Below, in pieces: positions 25,482 to 33,306 of a DNA stretch of 64,000 bases (positions within the stretch are counted from its first letter, which is position 1; every line of letters starts with the position of its first letter). Both the position numbers and the translations under genes were made by a program. The DNA is from Antribacter soli (GTDB taxonomy: Bacteria; Actinomycetota; Actinomycetes; Actinomycetales; Cellulomonadaceae): the NCBI RefSeq assembly GCF_021568775.1, contig NZ_JAKGSG010000006.1, positions 37,912 through 101,911 of the forward strand, given 5' to 3'. The notes under the pieces are model-generated. The model saw nothing but the letters and a program-made list of their open reading frames with translations, made no database searches and was not told where the DNA came from.

Positions 25482-25515
25482 GGCGGGGACGGCCGGCGCG
25501 CCGAGGTCCGGCGCG

Positions 25516-26232
25516 TCAGCCGCGCGGGAGGACCCAGCCGTTCCCGATGCTGCCCCAGGGTCGCTGGAAGAAGCCCACCCACGTCTGCCCGCCGAACCGC
25601 TCCCCCGCCGCCATGAGGTTCTTCCACGAGTGGTACGCCGGACCGACCGGCACGTACCAGCGGACGGCGGGCAGACCCGGCGCCGGCTGCGGGTCGGGCT
25701 TGCGGTACTTCATCAGGCGCGGCAGCGCGGCGAGGTCCTCGTCGCGCGCGGGCACGATCTCCAAGGCTGTCCGGCGCTTGTCGGTCACGCGCAGCGCCTC
25801 CATGACCTTGTCGCTCGCCCAGCCGGTCACCGTGTCCTGGAGGGTCAGGGCCGGCACCCCCGGCGGCAGCTCGAACGAGACGCCCGCGCGGGCCATCTGG
25901 CTCCAGGCGATCCGGTCCCAGTCCTTGCCGTGCCAGAACCAGATCCCCGTCACGTCGACGACGACGCCGCGCGGCCGGAGCGCGGCGCGGGCGCCGAACA
26001 CGAACAACACCGTCAGGCTGCCGAACAGCAGGGCGAAGAACAGGCCGACCCAGCGGGCGCCGCCGGCGGTGGGGTCCAGGACCACCGTGAGGCAGCCCCA
26101 GGTGAGCGGGGCGGTGAGCACGAAGCCGACCAGCACCGCGATCAGGTTGGTCCGGCCGAGGTCCAGGCGGTGGGCGTCGGGCGAGAAGTTGGGCTCGCCG
26201 AGGGCGTTGTCCGTCATGTCCGGGTTCGTCAC
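25516..26232 (-). CDS. Two-TM membrane protein with PH-like soluble part, function unknown
   Basis: A 238-aa protein. Two TM helices lie near the N-terminus (LIAVLVGFVLTAPLTWGCL and WVGLFFALLFGSLTVLFVFG), followed by a cytoplasmic part starting LRPRGVVVDVTGIWFWHGKDW, a pattern like bacterial PH domains (beta strands then DRIAWSQMARAGV). The C-terminus is Trp/Pro-rich. No enzyme motif is seen. The start is ATG 26232. It is convergent with the GH43 gene and 73 bp from the permease stop; no functional link to either is clear. Confidence 0.65.
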   Translation of the reverse strand: MTNPDMTDNALGEPNFSPDAHRLDLGRTNLIAVLVGFVLTAPLTWGCLTVVLDPTAGGARWVGLFFALLFGSLTVLFVFGARAALRPRGVVVDVTGIWFWHGKDWDRIAWSQMARAGVSFELPPGVPALTLQDTVTGWASDKVMEALRVTDKRRTALEIVPARDEDLAALPRLMKYRKPDPQPAPGLPAVRWYVPVGPAYHSWKNLMAAGERFGGQTWVGFFQRPWGSIGNGWVLPRG

Positions 26233-26305
26233 GCAGCGATGGTAGCGACGCGCACGTCCGCGGCGAACCGGGTCGCCGTGGACGTGCAGCCGCCGGACGA
26301 AGCCG

Positions 26306-27205
26306 CTACTTGACCGCCCCGGACGTGATCCCGGAGATGATCCTGCGCTGAGCCACGATGAACACCACCAGCAGCGGCAGGCTCATGAGCAGCACGTAGG
26401 CGAAGATCAGGTGCCAGTTGTCGAGATACAGCCCGGCGCTGGCGACCTGGAACAGGTTCAGCGGCAGGGTGTCCAGGCGCCCGCCCACGACGAAGAACGC
26501 GTAGAAGACGTCGTTCCACACGTACAGGCAGATCAGGATGGTCGCCGTCGACAGCACGGGTGCGAGCAGCGGCAGGATGATCGTGCCGAAGACGCGGAGC
26601 GGCTTGGCCCCGTCGACACGCGCCGCCTCCTCGAGCTCGGCCGGGATCGTGCGGATGAATCCGGTGACGAAGAAGATGACGGTCGACATGTACATGCCCA
26701 TGTAGACGCCGATCATCCCGACGGCGGTGCCCGCGAGGCCGAGCTGGCGCAGCAGGAGCACGATCGTCACGACGGCGGGCGGCAGGACGATACCGCTGAT
26801 GGCCAGGGCGTAGAGCACGGCCATGAGACGGGAGCTGCGGCGAGCGAGCACCCACGACGCGAGCGAGCCGAGCGCGAGCACCCCGGCGACGGCCGGGACC
26901 ATGACCAGCAGGCTGCCGAAGAACGCGGCCGGGACCCGGCCCTGCTGCCAGACGGCGGAGAAGTTCTCGGCGTACTGCCACGTCGCGGGCGGTGTCAGGT
27001 CGGGGCTGAAGGCCTCGGCCTGGGTCTTGCCCGCCGTGACGACGACGATCCACAGCGGCATGCCGATGAGCAGGACGACGGCGAGGAGCGCCACCACCGG
27101 CTGGATCCGGCTCCAGGCTCCGTGCCTCCTTCCGGCGCGGACGTCGCGGACGTCGCGGACGTCGCGGCGCCGGGCAACGATCGATGCAGAGGTCGTGGCG
27201 GTCAC
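26306..27205 (-). CDS. CUT1 carbohydrate ABC transporter permease (MalG type)
   Basis: A 299-aa inner-membrane permease with six TM helices. The EAA loop that contacts the ATPase reads EEAARVDGAKPLRVFGTIILP, the MalG-type signature. The N-terminal cytoplasmic tail has the odd repeat DVRDVRDVR, encoded by three 9-bp DNA repeats at 27141-27167. The GTG start at 27205 overlaps the upstream permease stop (GTGA). Together with that permease and the lipoprotein at 28319-29635 it forms a CUT1 importer. No ATPase gene is present; in actinobacteria a shared MsiK-type ATPase commonly serves such systems. Confidence 0.93.
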   Translation of the reverse strand: MTATTSASIVARRRDVRDVRDVRAGRRHGAWSRIQPVVALLAVVLLIGMPLWIVVVTAGKTQAEAFSPDLTPPATWQYAENFSAVWQQGRVPAAFFGSLLVMVPAVAGVLALGSLASWVLARRSSRLMAVLYALAISGIVLPPAVVTIVLLLRQLGLAGTAVGMIGVYMGMYMSTVIFFVTGFIRTIPAELEEAARVDGAKPLRVFGTIILPLLAPVLSTATILICLYVWNDVFYAFFVVGGRLDTLPLNLFQVASAGLYLDNWHLIFAYVLLMSLPLLVVFIVAQRRIISGITSGAVK

Positions 27206-28155
27206 AGGACTTCCTCCCTCTTGCGCAGGGTCCGGATGACGGGGAGGGCGAGGGCCACCACGACGACGAAGAGCACGAGGCTCATCGTCGTGGCCTGGGC
27301 GAACAGGCCCTGCCCGAAGGTGCGGAAGATGAAGATGTTGAGCAGCTCGGTGGTGCGCGCCGGTCCGCCCCCGGTGGTCGCCTGGGCGATGTCGAACCCG
27401 TTCATCGAGCCGAGCAGGGCGGTCGCGACGTTGAAGGTCAGCGCCGGTGCGAGGAGGGGGAACCGGATGTCGCGGAACGCGGTCCACGACGAGGCGCCGT
27501 CGAGCCGGGCGGCCTCGAGCACGTCTTCGCTGATGGTCTTGAGGCCGGCGAGGTAGATGAGCATGGACAGGCCCATCCACTTCCACGAGTGGATCAGCGC
27601 GACCACGACCAGCGTCCAGGTGGTGTCCCCCAGCCACGGGATCGTGACCTCCTGACCGAGGACGACGCCGAGGATGGAGTTGGCGGCGCCGTCCGGCTTG
27701 AGGATCGCCTGGAACACGTAGCCGACGGCGAGCGCGGACATGACGACCGGGATGAAGAACATGACGCGGGCGAAGCGGTTGATCCTCGTGTCGCGCTCGA
27801 GGAGGAGCGCCAGCAGCAGGCCGAAGAGGTTCTGGAAGACCGCCACGAGAACCGCGTAGACCAGCGTGATGCGCAGGGAGGTCAGGAGCGTGCCGCTCGA
27901 GACGAGGTCTTCGAGGTTCCGGAGGCCGACGAACCCGATCTCGCTCTTGAAGCTCGACCAGTCTGTCAGCGCGTAGACGAAGTTGAAGATCGTCGGCACG
28001 AAGAAGAACACCCCGAGCACCGCGAACGCCGGGATGAGGTACCGCGCCGGGTGACTGGCGCGGTGACGGTAGGTGGTGGGGCGTACCGTCCGCCGGCGCG
28101 ACGCTGATGGTCTCGCGGGTGGCATCGGTGCTCTGGCGGTGGTCTGTGCGGTCAC
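27202..28155 (-). CDS. CUT1 carbohydrate ABC transporter permease (MalF type)
   Basis: A 317-aa permease with six TM helices. The EAA loop is LEAARLDGASSWTAFRDIRFP, and NVATALLGSMNGFDIAQATTGGGP is typical of MalF/LacF proteins. The basic Pro/Arg N-terminus is cytoplasmic. The start is GTG 28155. It lies 163 bp after the binding-protein gene, and that gap is filled by a G-run island whose true sequence is doubtful. The cluster context (GH36, LacI) suggests uptake of alpha-galactosides such as melibiose or raffinose. Confidence 0.93.
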   Translation of the reverse strand: MTAQTTARAPMPPARPSASRRRTVRPTTYRHRASHPARYLIPAFAVLGVFFFVPTIFNFVYALTDWSSFKSEIGFVGLRNLEDLVSSGTLLTSLRITLVYAVLVAVFQNLFGLLLALLLERDTRINRFARVMFFIPVVMSALAVGYVFQAILKPDGAANSILGVVLGQEVTIPWLGDTTWTLVVVALIHSWKWMGLSMLIYLAGLKTISEDVLEAARLDGASSWTAFRDIRFPLLAPALTFNVATALLGSMNGFDIAQATTGGGPARTTELLNIFIFRTFGQGLFAQATTMSLVLFVVVVALALPVIRTLRKREEVL

Positions 28156-28185
28156 GATCAGTCCTCGGCGGGTGGGCGCCGGGGC

Positions 28186-28305
28186 GCCCCCCCCCGGGCC
28201 GGCGCCCCGGGGGGGGGGGGGGACTCCCCCCTGGGGGGGGGGTTGTTGCGGCCCGTAGACTCCGCGGGGGGGGGGGGGGGGGCCCCCCCCCCCCCGGCCC
28301 GGCGC
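28186..28305. other. Poly-G/poly-C low-complexity island, suspect sequence
   Basis: Runs of up to about 18 G and 15 C interrupted by a few bases lie between the binding-protein and permease genes. Such runs are foreign to the rest of the window apart from three other intergenic islands. I read this as unreliable base calls in a hard-to-sequence hairpin; binding-protein genes often end in a stem-loop that limits read-through. Confidence 0.7.
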
Positions 28306-28318
28306 CTCGTGGTCTGGG

Positions 28319-29635
28319 TCAGAAGCCCTCGACGCCCTGGGCGCGGGCGAGCTGGGCGAACTGGTCCTGGGTCTCCTGCGCGACCTCTTCCGGTGTCATC
28401 GTGCCCTGGACCATGTCGGCCAGGGAGATGTACATGTCGGGGTTCGCCACGGCGAGCACCTGCATGGACCCGACCGACTCACCGAGGGACGCGTGCACGT
28501 CGAGGAGCGCCTGCGGCACGGAGTCCGGCGTCGGGACGCCGTCCTGCAGCGAGATCGTGTCGCGGTCGGCCACGAAGTCGGCATACCCGTCGCCGAGCCA
28601 GTACGTCAGCAGCTGGCGCGCTGCCGCCTCGCGATCGGCGTCACCGGTCTTGAACGCGACGAGGGCGTTCGACTGGTCGGGGATGAACGTCCCGACGTTT
28701 CCGGACGGCGAGATGGGGAAGAAGCCGATCTTCTCGTCGAGCTCGGCCGAGTCCGCCTTGGCCTGGAGCTGGCCGAAGAAGGAGGTCACCTGGACCACCA
28801 TCGCGGCGTCACCCGCCAGCAGGGCGTCCCCCTGGTCCTCGAACGTCGCGGTCTTGATGTCCTCGTTGAAGAGGCCCTCGTCGATCAGCGACTCGTACGT
28901 CTCGATGGCCCCGAGGATCGTCGGGTCGGTGAACTTCTCCTCGCCGGTGTTCACGCGCTCCCACAAGCCATCCTTGGCCGCGTCGGCGAGCAGGACGTGG
29001 ATCCACCACTGCGTGGCCCAGAGGTCCTCGCCCATCTCGTAGAACGGCGTCTGCCCCTCGGCCTTGAGGGCGCGGGCGACCTCGAGGAAGGTGTTCCAGT
29101 CGGTGGGGATCTCTGCGATCCCGTGCTCGGCGAACACCTCCTTGTTGTAGTACACGCCCTCGACCGCCGGGCTCGTGATCAGCGCCGCGTACTGGGTGCC
29201 GTCCAGGCTGCCGGTGATGTCGGCGAGACCGTCGCTGTACGAGTCGACCCACGGTGCGCCGTCGAGCGGCTGGAGGTTGGTCGGGGCGTTGAGCGCGGTC
29301 AGCATCGAGGCGGTCGGCTGCCAGAACGCCAGGTCCGGCATGTCGCCCGTGGCGACCTTGGTCTGAATGCCTTGCTCGTACGGGTCGGGGATCGTGACGA
29401 CCTCGACCTCGGCACCGGTTAGCTCCTCGAACCCGGCGACGACGGCCTCGGGCACCGTGTTGGAGTTCTGCGCGGCCCAGATCGTGAGCGTGGTCCCGTC
29501 CAGGTCCGTGTCCTGGGCGGGCCACGCTGCGGGCTCGCCGCCCGCACCGCCGCCGCCCGCGGTCGGGTCACTGCACCCGGCGGCGAGGAGGCCGACGGCG
29601 ACGACGGCCGTAGTGATGGTCAGATACTTCTTCAT
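28319..29635 (-). CDS. Extracellular sugar-binding lipoprotein (ABC family 1)
   Basis: A 438-aa solute-binding protein. The signal peptide ends in the lipobox LAAG with the lipid-modified Cys21, followed by a Gly-rich tether. The mature part has LTIWAAQNSNTVPEAVVAGF, MPDLAFWQPTASML, VEGVYYNKEVFAEHGI and EDQGDALLAGDAAMVVQ, standard for family 1 sugar-binding proteins. The start ATG 29635 has AAGGAG in front. It lies between GH36 and the permease genes on one strand, so it should deliver the substrate of GH36 to the permeases. The sugar itself is inferred from this context. Confidence 0.93.
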   Translation of the reverse strand: MKKYLTITTAVVAVGLLAAGCSDPTAGGGGAGGEPAAWPAQDTDLDGTTLTIWAAQNSNTVPEAVVAGFEELTGAEVEVVTIPDPYEQGIQTKVATGDMPDLAFWQPTASMLTALNAPTNLQPLDGAPWVDSYSDGLADITGSLDGTQYAALITSPAVEGVYYNKEVFAEHGIAEIPTDWNTFLEVARALKAEGQTPFYEMGEDLWATQWWIHVLLADAAKDGLWERVNTGEEKFTDPTILGAIETYESLIDEGLFNEDIKTATFEDQGDALLAGDAAMVVQVTSFFGQLQAKADSAELDEKIGFFPISPSGNVGTFIPDQSNALVAFKTGDADREAAARQLLTYWLGDGYADFVADRDTISLQDGVPTPDSVPQALLDVHASLGESVGSMQVLAVANPDMYISLADMVQGTMTPEEVAQETQDQFAQLARAQGVEGF

Positions 29636-29681
29636 ATCGACTCCTTGGGATTGACGCAGTCTTCGCCGACTGCGGGTCGAG

Positions 29682-29700
29682 CGGGGCCGCTACGGCCCCG
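29682..29700 (-). terminator. Short stem-loop between GH36 and binding-protein genes
   Basis: An 8-bp stem CGGGGCCG/CGGCCCCG with a 3-nt loop lies just after the GH36 stop. It may attenuate read-through or stabilise an mRNA end; there is no U-tract. Confidence 0.4.
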
Positions 29701-29704
29701 ACGG

Positions 29705-31795
29705 TCAGACGAGCCCGGCGTGCCGGACTCTCAGGACGCGGGCCTGTGGGCCCGCGGGGATGCGGAGGTGGACGGGTCCGTCGCCGTCGCGCGTGACGTC
29801 CCACCCGTCGTCAGGCGGTCCATAGGCGGTGTCGACCGAGCCCGCGGGAAGGTCGAGGTCGATGGCCGTGGCCTCGGGTCCGCGCCACCAGACGACGACG
29901 AGCGACTCGTCGGCGCTGCGCAGGCCGGCGGCCACGAGCGGCGCGCTCCAGGTGGGGAGCCCGAGCGGCCAGAACGGGACGGAGTCGACCAGACGTGGCG
30001 TCCATCGCTTGGCCAGCTCGACGCCGCGAGCGACGAGCGCCGACTGCTCGGCCGTCATGTCGTCGAGCCGGCCGGAGAGGTAGAGCCGGCCGGCGAGTCC
30101 CGTGCACAGCGTGAAGACGATCTGCTCGTCGCTCATCTCCGGCTGCGGGTAGGCCCAGTTCGCGGCCTGCTCGGGCGCGATAGCGACGAGCGCACCGGCC
30201 GCGATCGGCGGGTAGAGCAGGGGGTTCTGCTGGTCCGACGTCGACTGCAGGTCGAGCCGCGACAGCAGCGCGTAGTCGGCGCGCATCGCTCCCGACGCGC
30301 AGTTCTCGATCACGAGGTCAGGGTGCCGGGCGAGGACGCCGTCGATCCAGTCGAGGTGCGCCCGGTTCTGCTGGAGCAGGCCGTCGCCCGGGCTGTCGGC
30401 GCCCAGGTCCGTGCCGGCGCCGGGCGTGACGTTGTAGTCGAGCTTGAAGTAGCCGACGCCGAAGTCCTCGATCAGGCGATCGACAACCTCGTCGAGGTGC
30501 TTGATGACGTCGCGGTGCCGCAGGTCGAGCAGGTACCTGCCGTGCTCCGCGATCCGCGTGCCGTGCCGCTGCAGGAACGCCTCGTCCGGCAACAGGTCCG
30601 CCAGCGGGCTGCGCACGCCCACGACCTCCGGCTCGAGCCACAGTCCCGGCACCATGCCGGCCGCGCGGATCGCGTCGACGACGCGTCGCAGACCGCCGTC
30701 GGGGAACCGCGAGGTCGAGGGCTCCCAGAGGCCGACAGAGTCCCACCAGTCGCCGCCGTCGTCGTACCAGCCAGCGTCGATGCAGAAGTACTCCGCCCCG
30801 GCCCGGGCCGCGGCGTCGACCAGCGGCAGGAGCTTGTCCGTGGTGGGGTCCCCCATGAGCGTGTTCATGTAGTCGTTGAACACGACGCCGGGCCGGCGTG
30901 GGTTGCGGCGTGACGCCCGGCGGTGCCGGGTCATCTCGCCCAGAGCCTCCTGCCACCCCGACGCCGCCGCGAGGGAGACCGGGACCGACTCGAACGACTC
31001 GCCGACCCCGAGGATGTGGGTCCAGGCGTGGTCGTCGTCGGTGGGGCCGAGCAGGCCGAGGACGAGCAGCTCGTCGCCGTTCGCGTCGAGGCGGACCCCG
31101 AGCTCGGCGCGCCAGGCGCCGTTGTGCTCGATCTGCCAGGCCAGGGAGCGGCCGTGCTCCGACGCGACGACGCCGCACGGGTTCCGTCGCCCGGACGACC
31201 ACGAGCCGGCGCCGACGACGCTGCGGGCCCCGCGCGCGTCCTGGTGCTGGTGAGCGGGCAGGTCGAGCGTGACGAGCCCGTCCTGGCCCGAGAGCGGCGT
31301 CCAGGCCCAGCGGTTCTCACCCACCCACTCGCCGTGGCCCTCCAGCGACAGCGTCCCGGCTACCGGCGTCGTGCCGACCGGGCGGCCGATCATCAGCGAC
31401 GACACCGCCTGGAGCACGACGGGCGCGGACCCGTCGTTGCGGACCGACGTCCACGACTGCAACGAGCTGCCGCCGTCCCGGACCCGCAGGTGAGACGTCA
31501 CGAGCAGGCCGGTGACCGGGTCGCCCTGGCGCACCTGGACGATCGCGCAGCCGTCCGCCCGCTCCACGTCGTGGCCGAGCACGCGCAGCCGGGCACCGAT
31601 CGAGGTCGCCGTGTTGCGGGTGTTGGCGCTGGCGTGCCCGTGTCCGACGGCCAGGATCTCCACGAGCGGCTGCGTGGGCGTGCCGGCACCGCCGGTGGAC
31701 AGACCGGCCGGGGCGTCGTCAGGCAGGACGAGCACCAGCCCGTCGGGGGCCCACAGCGTCACTCGCGTCGCTGCGGGTCGGTCGTTCGCCGTCAT
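29705..31795 (-). CDS. GH36 alpha-galactosidase, cytoplasmic
   Basis: A 696-aa protein without a signal peptide. The N-terminal beta-supersandwich is followed by the catalytic barrel starting near residue 350: PGVVFNDYMNTLMGDP, CIDAGWYDD, PGLWLEPEVVG, then the nucleophile Asp453 in YFKLDYN and the acid/base Asp521 in LQSTSDQQNP. ENCASGAMRADY is a family signature. It removes terminal alpha-1,6-galactose from melibiose, raffinose and galactomannan fragments. ATG 31795 (GGGAG 9 bp upstream) was chosen over a longer frame that runs into the promoter region. Binding-protein and permease genes follow, and a LacI gene lies upstream. Confidence 0.93.
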   Translation of the reverse strand: MTANDRPAATRVTLWAPDGLVLVLPDDAPAGLSTGGAGTPTQPLVEILAVGHGHASANTRNTATSIGARLRVLGHDVERADGCAIVQVRQGDPVTGLLVTSHLRVRDGGSSLQSWTSVRNDGSAPVVLQAVSSLMIGRPVGTTPVAGTLSLEGHGEWVGENRWAWTPLSGQDGLVTLDLPAHQHQDARGARSVVGAGSWSSGRRNPCGVVASEHGRSLAWQIEHNGAWRAELGVRLDANGDELLVLGLLGPTDDDHAWTHILGVGESFESVPVSLAAASGWQEALGEMTRHRRASRRNPRRPGVVFNDYMNTLMGDPTTDKLLPLVDAAARAGAEYFCIDAGWYDDGGDWWDSVGLWEPSTSRFPDGGLRRVVDAIRAAGMVPGLWLEPEVVGVRSPLADLLPDEAFLQRHGTRIAEHGRYLLDLRHRDVIKHLDEVVDRLIEDFGVGYFKLDYNVTPGAGTDLGADSPGDGLLQQNRAHLDWIDGVLARHPDLVIENCASGAMRADYALLSRLDLQSTSDQQNPLLYPPIAAGALVAIAPEQAANWAYPQPEMSDEQIVFTLCTGLAGRLYLSGRLDDMTAEQSALVARGVELAKRWTPRLVDSVPFWPLGLPTWSAPLVAAGLRSADESLVVVWWRGPEATAIDLDLPAGSVDTAYGPPDDGWDVTRDGDGPVHLRIPAGPQARVLRVRHAGLV

Positions 31796-31821
31796 CGGCA
31801 GGCTCCCTTGCACGGAGCCCA

Positions 31822-31836
31822 TGAAAGCGCATATCA
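31822..31836. promoter_or_regulatory. Candidate LacI operator before GH36
   Basis: TGAAAGCGCATATCA has a perfect left half of a TGAAAGCG-CTTTCA palindrome and a degenerate right half, 27 bp before the GH36 start. The same half-site occurs inverted at 33178-33190 before the divergent secreted enzyme, consistent with one regulator acting at both ends of the locus. Confidence 0.45.
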
Positions 31837-31921
31837 GAAGATGATGCAAGCCTCGGCGGCGAAGCGCTTGGGCCGTGCTGGCAGTTGCCCCGTAACCGCT
31901 TTCAGCCACAGCGGGTATCGC

Positions 31922-32001
31922 CTGAGCCTGCGGTTCCGCTACGGGCGACTGCCTCGTACCTCGGCCCACACCCTGCGCTGCACCTCCGGCTCAGCCGACG
32001 T
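31922..32001 (-). repeat. Gene-end repeat, copy 1 (distal)
   Basis: An 80-bp unit 97% identical (2 mismatches) to 32012-32091, from which it is separated by 10 bp. Its ends form a 7-bp inverted repeat (CTGAGCC/GGCTCAG). On the minus strand it begins ACGTCGGCTGA, a copy of the last codons and stop of the lacI gene, although no gene ends here. Confidence 0.9.
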
Positions 32002-32011
32002 TGTTGATCGG

Positions 32012-32091
32012 CTGAGCCTGCGGTTCCGCTCCGGGCGAGTGCCTCGTACCTCGGCCCACACCCTGCGCTGCACCTCCGGCTCAGCCGACGT
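32012..32091 (-). repeat. Gene-end repeat, copy 2 (contains the lacI stop)
   Basis: This unit starts inside the lacI coding end: on the minus strand ACGTCGGCTGA is the lacI terminus with its stop. The stop is part of an 11-bp inverted repeat (32008-32018 with 32078-32088) enclosing a G/C-rich core. The core aligns over about 60 bp with the element at 55482-55552 (GGGCCGAGG, GGCAC, CGCCCG, AGCGGA shared in order). Confidence 0.9.
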
Positions 32092-33100
32092 CGGCCACCC
32101 TGGCGGCGCGCGGCGCTGCCGACGACCTCAGGATCAGGTCGGGGACGAACCTCACCGACGCCGGGACGGTCCCGCTGTCGATCTGGGTACTGAGCAGGTG
32201 GAACGCCTTCTGGCCGAGCCGGACGAAGTCCTGGCGGACCGTGGTCAGGGGCGGTGTCCACAGGTGGCTGAGCGGGTGGTCGTCGAAGCCGATGACGCTC
32301 ACGTCCTCGGGGACCCGCTTGCCGGCGTCGGTCAGCCCCTTGGTCAGGCCCATGGCGAGCTCGTCGTTGCCGCACAGCACCGCGGTCACCTCGTCCGAGA
32401 GCGCGAGCCGCGTACCCGCGTCGTAGCCGGAGTCCGGTGCCCAGTCGGCGTACAGGACCGGCGGGACGACGGCGCCCGCCTCCGTGAGCGCGTCGCGCCA
32501 GCCCAGCATGCGGGCGCTCGGGCGGCCGGGCGAAGGGATCGCGACGTGGTAGACGGTGTGGTGGCCGATGTCCAGCAGGTGCCTGGTGGCGCGGGCGGCG
32601 GCGGCGCGGTCGTCCATGAACGCGTGCGCGACCTGCTCGTCGGACGGCTTGCCGGAGGCCGCTGCGACGACGGGCAGCCACGGTGGCATCGCCGCGAGCG
32701 CGGCCACACCGGGCGGGTCGTACTCCAGGACGATCGCGCCGGCCATCGGCTGGCCGAGCGCATGGTCGATCGCCGCGTCGACGGTCCGCCGGTCGTCGGC
32801 ATCCACGACCGAGATGACCACCATGTAGCCGGCCTGGCGCGCGGCCTCCTCGATGCCCTGGATCGTCGAGGCGTAGCCGTACCGCGTCGTGTCACCCGCG
32901 AACACTGCGATCAGGGGCTGACCGCCGGTCGCCAGAGCCCGGGCCGCCCCGTTCGGCCGGAAGCCGAGCTCCTTGATGGCGGCCATGACCCGGGCCCGGC
33001 GCTCCGGGCTGACCGGCACCGAGCCGGTGAGCACGCGCGAGACGGTCGGCACCGAGACGCCGGCGACGCGCGCGACGTCGGCGATGACAGGCGGCTTCAT
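32081..33100 (-). CDS. LacI-family transcriptional regulator
   Basis: A 339-aa repressor. The N-terminal helix-turn-helix reads VIADVARVAGVSVPTVSRVL, followed by the hinge ALATGGQ and a periplasmic-binding-protein-like sensor domain (LIAVFAGDTTRYGYASTIQG, AVLCGNDELAMGLTKGL, VIGFDDHPLSHLWTPPLTTV). I chose ATG 33100 (MKPPVIADV) as typical for the family; GTG 33118 adds six residues. It lies between the GH36/transport operon and the divergent secreted enzyme, and matching half-palindromes occur before both, so it probably represses both until an alpha-galactoside or derived sugar binds. Its stop codon is embedded in a repeat element. Confidence 0.93.
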   Translation of the reverse strand: MKPPVIADVARVAGVSVPTVSRVLTGSVPVSPERRARVMAAIKELGFRPNGAARALATGGQPLIAVFAGDTTRYGYASTIQGIEEAARQAGYMVVISVVDADDRRTVDAAIDHALGQPMAGAIVLEYDPPGVAALAAMPPWLPVVAAASGKPSDEQVAHAFMDDRAAAARATRHLLDIGHHTVYHVAIPSPGRPSARMLGWRDALTEAGAVVPPVLYADWAPDSGYDAGTRLALSDEVTAVLCGNDELAMGLTKGLTDAGKRVPEDVSVIGFDDHPLSHLWTPPLTTVRQDFVRLGQKAFHLLSTQIDSGTVPASVRFVPDLILRSSAAPRAARVADVG

Positions 33101-33177
33101 CGGGCGATCGTTTTCCACAGGGCCAGGTTACGCGCTCACCGTGCCGATGCCGGAGTACCCCTTGCCAACCGGGATGA

Positions 33178-33190
33178 TTGACGCTTTCAT
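33178..33190. promoter_or_regulatory. Candidate LacI operator before the secreted GH-A enzyme
   Basis: TTGACGCTTTCAT contains CGCTTTCAT, the inverted form of the half-site ATGAAAGCG before GH36, in the divergent lacI / secreted-enzyme promoter region. The rest of 33101-33306 shows no further clear motif. Confidence 0.45.
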
Positions 33191-33306
33191 GTTCCCCGGC
33201 ACCGTGTCGTCGACACGACAGCCGCCGTCTCTCGTCCGCGCGACGCCGGAAGTCACGCGGCACAGAGGCCGTCCGAGGTCCCGATCCACGAAGGGGTGGA
33301 ACCCAG

